Shown here: one piece after another, positions 1 through 5,595 of the stretch
Numbering within the stretch: position 1 is the first letter of the stretch
How the letters are laid out: the number at the start of each line of letters is the position of its first letter
NCBI GenBank assembly: GCA_964453035.1
Contig: CAYVOX010000173.1
Coordinates: forward strand, 1-5,595
Source of the DNA: CAYVOX01 sp964453035
GTDB taxonomy: Bacteria; Chloroflexota; Anaerolineae; Anaerolineales; Anaerolineaceae
Direction: 5' to 3'
DNA length: 5,595 bases
Position numbers and translations under genes: made by a program
Notes under the pieces: model-generated
What the model was told of the DNA's origin: nothing
The model's input: only the letters and a program-made list of their open reading frames with translations
Databases searched by the model: none

Positions 1-1646
1 TTTTCTAACACAGCCAGTCTATTCCTGTATTCGATTGAAACGTCCAGCAATTCCAACTGCCTGAGGCAATCACTACGAATGCCCTCCCATTCCAAATCCC
101 TGGCACCAGCGTTGTTCTCTTCTGTGCCTTTCTCATTGTGCGCTTCAGGAAGAGTCTCCCGATGGTAGATTCCCACCTCCGGAGGTCTAGGCTGTTGTTG
201 CGCTTCAAGAATATCCAGGGGAGTTGTTGTTGGCGGTGGTAGTGGAGGAGTTGGTGGTGTGGGCTTAGTGAACGATTGAGCCTTTCCGTCGAGTAAATCA
301 ACCAGGGCGGCCAGCACCGGGTTGAGTGGGTCGCGCTTGAAGGCTTCAAGCAGGCAGCGGCTTTCTTTACCGGATGGTGACATCTGGTACTTATTCAAAC
401 AATCAATGGACGAATGTACCGCATCCTCGATGGCCGAAATAATCCAATCAATCTCACCCAGTTCAGCCTGACCGGGCAAATCACCTCTTTTCCCGCCTGC
501 TATCTCTCCTCGCAATGAAGATACCTGTTTCAGAAGCTTCTCATACGCCTCAGCAGCAGTTTTTGCAGCATGAACATACGATTCATACTGCTCAATGGGC
601 TTTTTCTCTTTCCATGCAGAACCCAGGTCCAAAATATCTTGCCCGATTTTTAGCAGCCAATCCTGAAAACTTTCCAGGTCGTTTAATCTTGCAGCCAGGT
701 CACCCGTCAGGTTGTTTCTTCTGTTTTCTCCAATGCCCTTCAGCGCGTTGCGGGTCTGGTCAAAAACGAGAAGCCAAAAACGATACAATTCCGCTAACCT
801 GGCAATCAGAATTTTCTCGTGCAGCATCTGATTGATAGGGATTAAAAGCATCGCGGCGGGAGAATCAACGCTGGTTTCAATCTTCTGAACCAGATAATTG
901 ATATCTCCGGGTGTAATCGCAGTCTCGGAGAAAAAACGCTGCGCCAGCGCCACCGCAAATGCCTCAAACTGCTCCTTCTTTTCACCATTAATCTCCGCAG
1001 TAGCCTCAATGACCAGGTCAAAGAACTGAATCCACGGCTGGCTGTCCTCCGTTTGCAGAGAGGTCAGGTCGCTCCTTAGCCCCTGCCAATCTCGCAACTC
1101 AATCATCGAGATAATCGCCCGCACGTCTTTCGAAAACGAGTACTTCTTTCGATATTCCCTGACCTGTTCAGAAGCACCATTTCCCTCCGGCAAAACCGCC
1201 ACAGGCTCGGTAATCTCCTGGCTTTCAGTTACCGTGCCATTTCCGCTAACGGGCAATTCCATGCGCGTTTCTCTTTCCTTTTCAACGGTTGCAAGGGGAG
1301 TCTGAGCCATACTGCCTTGCTCCGGCGCCGGTTCTGATGAGTCTCCTTCACCTGCCTGGCTTGATGCGCTTAATTCCTTCACCTGTTCAACGGCAGTTAC
1401 CGGAGAACGAGGTTCGATCGGCTGCTCGTCTGTCCCGGCTGGAGATTCGGGCTGAAAACTATCCAATCTAGAAATAAAGGGATTGAGGTAATTTCTTAGC
1501 AAACTGCGATCCTGCTCTGTGGAATCCGTTTTGAGCATTTCCAGGATGATTTTTACAAATCCAGTCACCCTTTCAGGATCGATTTTGTACAATTCATTCA
1601 GAATATCGAGGATTTCCTGGCGGGAAGGAGGATCAGTCTTCACCAT
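1..1646 (-). CDS. Large helical protein of unknown function with acidic and polyproline linkers (3' end outside window)
   Basis: I do not recognise this family. The frame was translated codon by codon from the ATG at 1644-1646 to the left edge: 548 codons with no stop, so the C-terminus lies outside the window. Residues 1-65 are helical (start MVKTDPPSRQEILDIL). Residues 66-160 are a Glu/Ser/Pro/Thr-rich, probably disordered linker. Residues 161-455 are a long mostly helical block rich in Leu, Glu and Lys (for example DWQGLRSDL, QMLHEKILIARLAELYRF). Residues 462-476 are a polyproline/threonine segment (PTPPTPPLPPPTTTP). Helix appears to resume near residue 518. There is no signal peptide, membrane segment or nucleotide-binding motif, so a cytosolic location is inferred. 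The start overlaps the end of the upstream gene by 14 nt and has its own ribosome binding site, which implies translational coupling to the SPFH-like membrane protein. An in-frame ATG at 1650-1652 is less likely because it abuts the Shine-Dalgarno. A scaffold or adaptor role is a guess. The reading frame is secure; the function is not. Confidence 0.9.
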   Translation of the reverse strand, partial: MVKTDPPSRQEILDILNELYKIDPERVTGFVKIILEMLKTDSTEQDRSLLRNYLNPFISRLDSFQPESPAGTDEQPIEPRSPVTAVEQVKELSASSQAGEGDSSEPAPEQGSMAQTPLATVEKERETRMELPVSGNGTVTESQEITEPVAVLPEGNGASEQVREYRKKYSFSKDVRAIISMIELRDWQGLRSDLTSLQTEDSQPWIQFFDLVIEATAEINGEKKEQFEAFAVALAQRFFSETAITPGDINYLVQKIETSVDSPAAMLLIPINQMLHEKILIARLAELYRFWLLVFDQTRNALKGIGENRRNNLTGDLAARLNDLESFQDWLLKIGQDILDLGSAWKEKKPIEQYESYVHAAKTAAEAYEKLLKQVSSLRGEIAGGKRGDLPGQAELGEIDWIISAIEDAVHSSIDCLNKYQMSPSGKESRCLLEAFKRDPLNPVLAALVDLLDGKAQSFTKPTPPTPPLPPPTTTPLDILEAQQQPRPPEVGIYHRETLPEAHNEKGTEENNAGARDLEWEGIRSDCLRQLELLDVSIEYRNRLAVLE

Positions 1647-3456
1647 ACACATCTCCTTTGTTCGGATTGCTAAAGGTGCGAGGCAAGATAATAAGAAGTA
1701 AAGCAAGCGCAGCTGAGAACATTAATTCTTGCGGCCACTCTCTGGTCAGGATGTGAATCGGCGGATGAATCCACATTTTTCCGATTTGAATGGCATACCA
1801 ACCCGCAACGATGCCAATGACGACCGTGAGTAAATCCACAAGCCAGTGACGGTAGGCAGCTAATAAGGAGGCCGAATAGGTTATCAAGCCCCAAAAGACC
1901 GCCTGAAAAAGGAAAAAAGGAATGGATTGAACCACCACCATCATGGGTGTTTGAAATACCGTCATTGAAAGAAAGGTCAGCAAACCTGCTACAGCTCCTA
2001 ACAGGGCTCGTTCGGGAAGTTTTTCGGCAAGGAACCCTATCAATACAGGGATCGCGAAATATACACCCAAAGCACCCAGCGCAGGCGAAAATAGTGCTAC
2101 CAGCCAGGCGATTTCTTTTTCGGGTTGGCTGACCTTGACCACCACCCAGGCAAGCGCCATTGCCCCAAGCAGGCCTGCGTATTGGGCATGCGCATCGGAA
2201 TGCCAGGCTAATCCCAGAAAAAACACCGCTCCGAGGATTAATCGCAAATTCCGGTCGTGCAACCACTCATAGGGTACCAGCAAGTAGAAGCCGAGGAACA
2301 AGACCCCCCAGAACAACCCAAAATCAACGGGGTAGCACCAATCTGGAGCCAGCCATCGGTACATACCCCAGATAATGAGCGCGATAACCACCGGCGCCAG
2401 CCAGCCTTCCAATACCCGCGTCGGATCTACGCTTCCCGTAAAAGGTCTAAACCAGTTGGATATTGGAGCTCCGGTATTGGTTTTACTATCCACTCCGAAT
2501 ATTTTCCGAATCGCAGGGCGGGTAATGAGCAACAGGAGTATCCACACCGGGATGATGAACAAAATCAGGGTGGAATTTGCGCCCAGCCAGGAAGCTATCG
2601 GCTCATTTCTAAATAATCCAAAAACCAGACCAGCCACGCCCAACAAGAGTTGAACCACTTGCAGCGAATCGCTCAACAGGCTTAAGACTGATAATTCCTT
2701 CTCTTCCTTCCGATCCGACTTCTTTGGCTTGATCAGGTCTATTCGCCCGGGATTAAGTGAACCAGGCACACTGCCATAACTGCTCTCCAGAGAAATATCC
2801 AGGCTGCGTATGCCAATGTTATTAAGCCAGTCAAAGCCAAGATTTTCTAACTCATCGTAAAGGCGGCTTTCCAGAACTTCCTGGTGGGTGGGATCTCCGC
2901 GGTCAGTGAGCTGGCTGGCTTCGTGGTTTTTAGTATAGTCAACGATGGATAAACACTGTGATTGGCACAGGTGGTAAGACAAAATCATTCCCAGTTGGGA
3001 TATTGTAAGAATGCTCGTTTTTCCTACACCCTCAATTTCCTCTTCCGGGAATTGCACCCTCGACCGCCATTGCAACCAGGTGGAATAAAAGTTTTCCACG
3101 CTGCCCGGTTTAAATTCAATGTGCAACCTGACCGTCAGCGAGATGGTTCGATTGTTCGTCGCTGTTGGAATTCCATTGATTGAAAGAATGACGTTGAAAT
3201 ATTTTTTAACGATCCCAACTTCCGAGCGTAAGCGCCCCAAAAAAGGAAGGGTTGCTGATAGCGGCAGCGTTTTTATGCCGGGAGTTAATACTTCGTGTGT
3301 TGAATACATCCCCTCTTTGTGCGTTGCAATGATGCCAAAGCAATTATCAGGTATTTTTAGATTGCGTCCAAAAAAACCTCCCAGTTCAATCGGAAAGACT
3401 TCGTAGGCAATCGGGGTGTCAGGTGGCGAGGTGTGTTGAAGAGACGACATTGCCAT
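1633..3456 (-). CDS. Polytopic membrane protein with N-terminal band-7/SPFH-like domain
   Basis: This is a complete 607-residue protein, ATG at 3454-3456 and TGA at 1633-1635. Residues 30-230 form a soluble domain with SPFH/band-7 features: an opening strand (IPDNCFGIIATHKEGMYS), an LTPGIKTLP turn like the L-x-PG-h motif of the family, a strand pair around NNRTISLTVRLHIEF, and a late helix-strand unit (LENLGFDWLNNIGIRSLDI) like the 'gi.v..v.i' end of band-7 domains. A basic stretch (KPKKSDRKEEK, 244-254) precedes the first membrane helix, which favours a cytosolic N-terminus. About eleven hydrophobic segments follow, near residues 264-282, 293-312, 350-368, 377-396, 403-418, 425-441, 448-475, 483-500, 505-534, 537-556 and 576-592. 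Known SPFH proteins usually have one N-terminal membrane anchor, so this order is unusual. No transporter signature or catalytic motif is apparent. The gene follows the TPR/SH3-like gene by 68 nt and overlaps the next gene, so it is probably the middle of an operon. The CDS is near certain; the SPFH assignment is about even odds by eye. Confidence 0.93.
   Translation of the reverse strand: MAMSSLQHTSPPDTPIAYEVFPIELGGFFGRNLKIPDNCFGIIATHKEGMYSTHEVLTPGIKTLPLSATLPFLGRLRSEVGIVKKYFNVILSINGIPTATNNRTISLTVRLHIEFKPGSVENFYSTWLQWRSRVQFPEEEIEGVGKTSILTISQLGMILSYHLCQSQCLSIVDYTKNHEASQLTDRGDPTHQEVLESRLYDELENLGFDWLNNIGIRSLDISLESSYGSVPGSLNPGRIDLIKPKKSDRKEEKELSVLSLLSDSLQVVQLLLGVAGLVFGLFRNEPIASWLGANSTLILFIIPVWILLLLITRPAIRKIFGVDSKTNTGAPISNWFRPFTGSVDPTRVLEGWLAPVVIALIIWGMYRWLAPDWCYPVDFGLFWGVLFLGFYLLVPYEWLHDRNLRLILGAVFFLGLAWHSDAHAQYAGLLGAMALAWVVVKVSQPEKEIAWLVALFSPALGALGVYFAIPVLIGFLAEKLPERALLGAVAGLLTFLSMTVFQTPMMVVVQSIPFFLFQAVFWGLITYSASLLAAYRHWLVDLLTVVIGIVAGWYAIQIGKMWIHPPIHILTREWPQELMFSAALALLLIILPRTFSNPNKGDVYGED
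1653..1659 (-). promoter_or_regulatory. Ribosome binding site of the helical protein gene, inside the upstream CDS
   Basis: The minus strand reads AAAGGAG, then 6 nt, then the ATG at 1644-1646. The site lies within the last codons of the SPFH-like gene, as is usual for translationally coupled genes. It decides the start: the in-frame ATG at 1650-1652 directly touches this motif and would be too close. Confidence 0.8.
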
Positions 3457-3464
3457 GATTTCTC

Positions 3465-3470
3465 CCTCCT
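3465..3470 (-). promoter_or_regulatory. Ribosome binding site of the SPFH-like membrane protein gene
   Basis: The minus strand reads AGGAGG, then 8 nt, then the ATG at 3454-3456. This is a near-consensus Shine-Dalgarno at good spacing, and it favours this ATG over the second in-frame ATG at 3448-3450. It lies just below the foot of the intergenic hairpin. Confidence 0.85.
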
Positions 3471-3476
3471 GAAGTC

Positions 3477-3515
3477 AGGGATAGGCAGGCCAGTAAGATG
3501 AGCCTGCCTATCCCT
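3477..3515 (-). repeat. Perfect 14-bp inverted repeat (intergenic hairpin)
   Basis: The arms 3477-3490 (AGGGATAGGCAGGC) and 3502-3515 (GCCTGCCTATCCCT) are exact reverse complements around an 11-nt loop. The hairpin begins 9 nt after the TAA of the TPR/SH3-like gene and ends 6 nt before the Shine-Dalgarno of the SPFH-like gene. No T-run follows the stem on either strand, so it is not a canonical intrinsic terminator. It may stabilise or mark a processing point in the mRNA, tune expression of the downstream gene, or be a protein binding site or a dispersed palindromic element. The palindrome is certain; its role is inferred. Confidence 0.85.
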
Positions 3516-3524
3516 TGCCGGTGC

Positions 3525-5595
3525 TTATGGAACGGGCGTGGCGTTTGAATTCACAAAACGTGCTGGCACCCAACCTGGCTGGACTGTATCACCTTTTTTA
3601 ACCCTGATGCTGAACCACAGGACACCGTTGTAGTCTCTCTGTTGAGAAATGAGCTCGCACAAATCACCGGAGTACGCGGTGAAGCTGTACATGGTGTACG
3701 AAGCATCCTTGTAAACATAGATGACATTATTACTGGTGCTATCGGGGTTTTTTAATGCGCAGACAGGTGGAATACGTGTGGGGGTAATGGTTACCGTAGC
3801 CGTAAGCGTGGGAGTGAATGTAACCGTTGGGGGCACCGGAGTGTTAGTTGGCACAACAGTAACGGTGGCTGCGCGGGTTGGCTCGGGGGTGGGCGGGAAG
3901 ATGAGGGGATACCAGATACTTCTGGAAAGACCCCCGATCACCAGCAGGGCGATAATGACCAGCGCCGACAAACCAATATACTTGAGCAACGGAGCCCGCT
4001 CTTTTTCCACAATTCGGCGGTCAAGCTCCGAAAGTTCTTCCGAGCGACCAAGCAGGCGGAACGGTTCTTCGCGCACGGCAGTGGCCCAGGAGCGCGCGGT
4101 GCGCGGATGTCCATCTGCCAGGGCATTCTCAACCTGGTCGAGATACTGACGGTAGAGGGTTGAGAGGTACTGCCGGTAGCGTGGATCCTGATTATATTCC
4201 CGGTGAACGCGCAGGTATTCTTTGGCCTGTTTGCGCGCCTCATCGGTGTTGCGGTCAATTAGAATTTTGACCTGCTTGAGGTCTGCATCGGCCTGCTCCA
4301 GCTTGGCCAAATCTGCACCGGCATTCTGAGCCAGGTCCAGCGCTTCGTTATCTTCCGTGCCCAGTTCAATCACACCGTCCAACAGGCGCACTGATTCTTT
4401 GAGCAGGCGAATGCGTTCGCTGACCGCTGAGACCATTGCAATCTGGTCAATGCGCGCCTTTGCGCCGTCAATCATGCGGTTCTTCAATCCCCTCGCCTTG
4501 GTCATGATCTCGGTTTCAAAATCGCTCAGCTTCTTGCTTTCGGGCATCTTGGCGCGCAGGTCGCGAATGCGCTGGAGCAGCTCAATCACTGTCGTCGCCA
4601 GGTCAGATAAGTTGCCGCTCATGCTGTTCAGCTGGACGCGCGCATTTTGAATCCCTTCCTGCACCTTTTTCAGGTTTTCAAGGTTTTCCTTGGCGCGGGG
4701 GTCCTCTGAATTAAGCCTCAGAACGGCTTCGTATTTGTCAATGGCTTCGGGCCAGCGATCCTCTCGTAAGAAGCGATCTGCTTCCAGGCGAGTCTCCTGG
4801 GTGATGATAAGTTTATCAATCTGAAGCAAGGCTTCAACCACAGGCGGCCAGTTAGGAATACCCTGTGTCCGGGCAATTTCCAGCGCATCGTTATATTTAT
4901 CCCGCGCATCCTCATAGCGCCCGGCGCGCTCCAGGGATTGCGCGCGGCCAAAGGCAGCCCGTGCCTCAAAGGGAACCTTCGTATCCGGCACAAAACCGGA
5001 GCGAATCTTTTCTTCCGAGGCGTGGATGCGCTCTAAAGCCTCTTTGTGGTTCGGGCTCAGGCGCAGCGCTTCCTGAAAACGGTCAATCGCCTCCATGTAT
5101 TCACCGGCATAATAGGAGCGCCGACCGCGCTGCACAATCCCCTCAACATCAATAGAACCACCGCTCAGTTCAGTGTTTCCAGAGGATGCAGACGGCAGGC
5201 CTTCGCCGCCAACTGGTTCTTGCTGCTGGCACAAGGCACTTATCAATGCAGTAGCTTGCCGTGAGGGTGGATTGGAATTTAAAATATTGATAACCCGAGT
5301 TTTCATATCCTGGCTTTTACCGGCTGCCATTTTCAGGGATTCAAGGGTTCGCTGAATGAGCGCTTCATCCCCCTGATCCCCGCTCTCTGCTAAAATCCTG
5401 GCCAGTTCACCAATCCCGGATTCAACCTCATTCATTGAAGAACTGTTGACCTGCATGCGGGCCTGCTCGATGCGCTGCGCCAGGGGGTTGATCGCGGTTT
5501 TGCCGCTGACCGGGCTGCTGGCATCCCCCTTGGTGCTCTGCTCGGAGATCTGGCGCCACAAATTGCGGGCTTCGGTTTCGAATTCGGTCTCAAAG
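3525..5595 (-). CDS. TPR protein with single membrane helix, Thr/Pro linker and C-terminal SH3-like domain (5' end outside window)
   Basis: The frame is open from the right edge to TAA at 3525-3527, giving 689 visible residues; the true N-terminus is outside the window. A TTG at 5559-5561 could be called as a start, but it has no Shine-Dalgarno and the acidic sequence FETEFETEARN continues in frame before it. In visible numbering, TPR-like helix pairs lie near 152-181 (YYAGEYMEAIDRFQEALRLSP), 211-241 (LERAGRYEDARDKYNDALEIA) and 262-298 (LREDRWPEAIDKYEAVLRL). A long helical, probably coiled-coil region runs from 299 to about 530. One transmembrane helix follows at 538-556 (KYIGLSALVIIALLVIGGL), then a Thr/Pro/Val linker at 567-610. 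The last 79 residues carry LWFSIRV and GWVPARFV, the pattern of the 'W-x-x-V...GWV' end of bacterial SH3 domains. The inferred topology is TPR and coiled coil in the cytosol, SH3-like domain outside. SH3b domains often bind cell-wall or surface ligands, but no ligand can be named here. The role is probably protein-protein scaffolding across the membrane; no enzyme motif is visible. Confidence 0.93.
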   Translation of the reverse strand, partial: FETEFETEARNLWRQISEQSTKGDASSPVSGKTAINPLAQRIEQARMQVNSSSMNEVESGIGELARILAESGDQGDEALIQRTLESLKMAAGKSQDMKTRVINILNSNPPSRQATALISALCQQQEPVGGEGLPSASSGNTELSGGSIDVEGIVQRGRRSYYAGEYMEAIDRFQEALRLSPNHKEALERIHASEEKIRSGFVPDTKVPFEARAAFGRAQSLERAGRYEDARDKYNDALEIARTQGIPNWPPVVEALLQIDKLIITQETRLEADRFLREDRWPEAIDKYEAVLRLNSEDPRAKENLENLKKVQEGIQNARVQLNSMSGNLSDLATTVIELLQRIRDLRAKMPESKKLSDFETEIMTKARGLKNRMIDGAKARIDQIAMVSAVSERIRLLKESVRLLDGVIELGTEDNEALDLAQNAGADLAKLEQADADLKQVKILIDRNTDEARKQAKEYLRVHREYNQDPRYRQYLSTLYRQYLDQVENALADGHPRTARSWATAVREEPFRLLGRSEELSELDRRIVEKERAPLLKYIGLSALVIIALLVIGGLSRSIWYPLIFPPTPEPTRAATVTVVPTNTPVPPTVTFTPTLTATVTITPTRIPPVCALKNPDSTSNNVIYVYKDASYTMYSFTAYSGDLCELISQQRDYNGVLWFSIRVKKGDTVQPGWVPARFVNSNATPVP

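Noticed and set aside
5..349. 114-codon minus-strand open frame at the left edge
   Set aside because: It is a frame shadow of gene 3, whose own frame is open throughout this region with consistent helical sequence.
1670..2266. 198-codon minus-strand open frame in a shifted frame inside gene 2
   Set aside because: It overlaps the membrane region of the 607-residue gene, which has a strong start and coherent hydrophobic segments. The shifted translation is Arg/Ser/Cys-rich and not protein-like.
3007..3039. Possible P-loop (EGVGKTS) in gene 2
   Set aside because: The glycine four residues before the GKT glycine is replaced by Glu, so the Walker A pattern G-x4-G-K-T is not met, and no Walker B is apparent.
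3468..3479. Small CCTG/CAGG hairpin that could hide the Shine-Dalgarno of gene 2
   Set aside because: It has only 4 bp with a 4-nt loop and competes for bases with the far stronger 14-bp stem, so it is probably chance.
3477..3515. Rho-independent terminator after gene 1
   Set aside because: The stem is strong, but no T-tract follows it on either strand, and the next gene starts directly after.
3721..4149. 142-codon plus-strand open frame
   Set aside because: It is antisense to the Thr/Pro linker and membrane region of gene 1. Its Val/Gly-rich start is the mirror of the Thr/Pro repeats, and no ribosome binding site was identified.
1600..5310. Shared PPSRQ string in gene 1 (visible residue about 109) and gene 3 (residue 6)
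   Set aside because: Five residues in a helical, low-information context; the flanking sequences do not align, so common origin is not supported.
5559..5561. TTG as the start codon of the TPR/SH3-like gene
   Set aside because: No Shine-Dalgarno precedes it and the frame stays open with plausible protein sequence to the window edge, so the gene is treated as 5'-partial.

Overview
The window holds three protein-coding genes, all on the minus strand, reading from the right edge to the left edge. The first and last are cut by the window ends, so only the middle gene is complete. The spacing suggests one transcript: 68 nt lie between genes 1 and 2, and genes 2 and 3 overlap by 14 nt. No tRNA, rRNA, CRISPR array, insertion sequence or phage gene is visible.

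Gene 1 (3525-5595, 5' end missing) encodes TPR-like helical repeats and a long helical or coiled-coil region. These are followed by one transmembrane helix, a Thr/Pro-rich linker and a small C-terminal domain resembling a bacterial SH3 (SH3b) fold. Gene 2 (1633-3456) encodes a soluble N-terminal domain with band-7/SPFH-like features, followed by about eleven hydrophobic segments. Gene 3 (1-1646, 3' end missing) encodes a long helical, apparently soluble protein with an acidic linker and a polyproline segment. I do not recognise its family. It has no stop codon inside the window, so a search for complete ORFs misses it, although it fills the left 29% of the window.

The organism is a bacterium of intermediate GC content with good Shine-Dalgarno sites. 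The extracytoplasmic Thr/Pro linker (TPT/TVT type) after a single membrane helix is common in Chloroflexota, especially Anaerolineae, and that is my best guess. It rests on protein style alone, with no marker gene.

Taken together, the genes look like an uncharacterised membrane assembly. A TPR adaptor displays an SH3-like domain outside the cell, a polytopic protein carries a cytosolic SPFH-like head, and a helical cytosolic partner is translationally coupled to it. The function is unknown. No enzymatic motif is visible in any of the three. The strongest non-coding signal is a perfect 14-bp inverted repeat between genes 1 and 2 that lacks the T-tract of a terminator.
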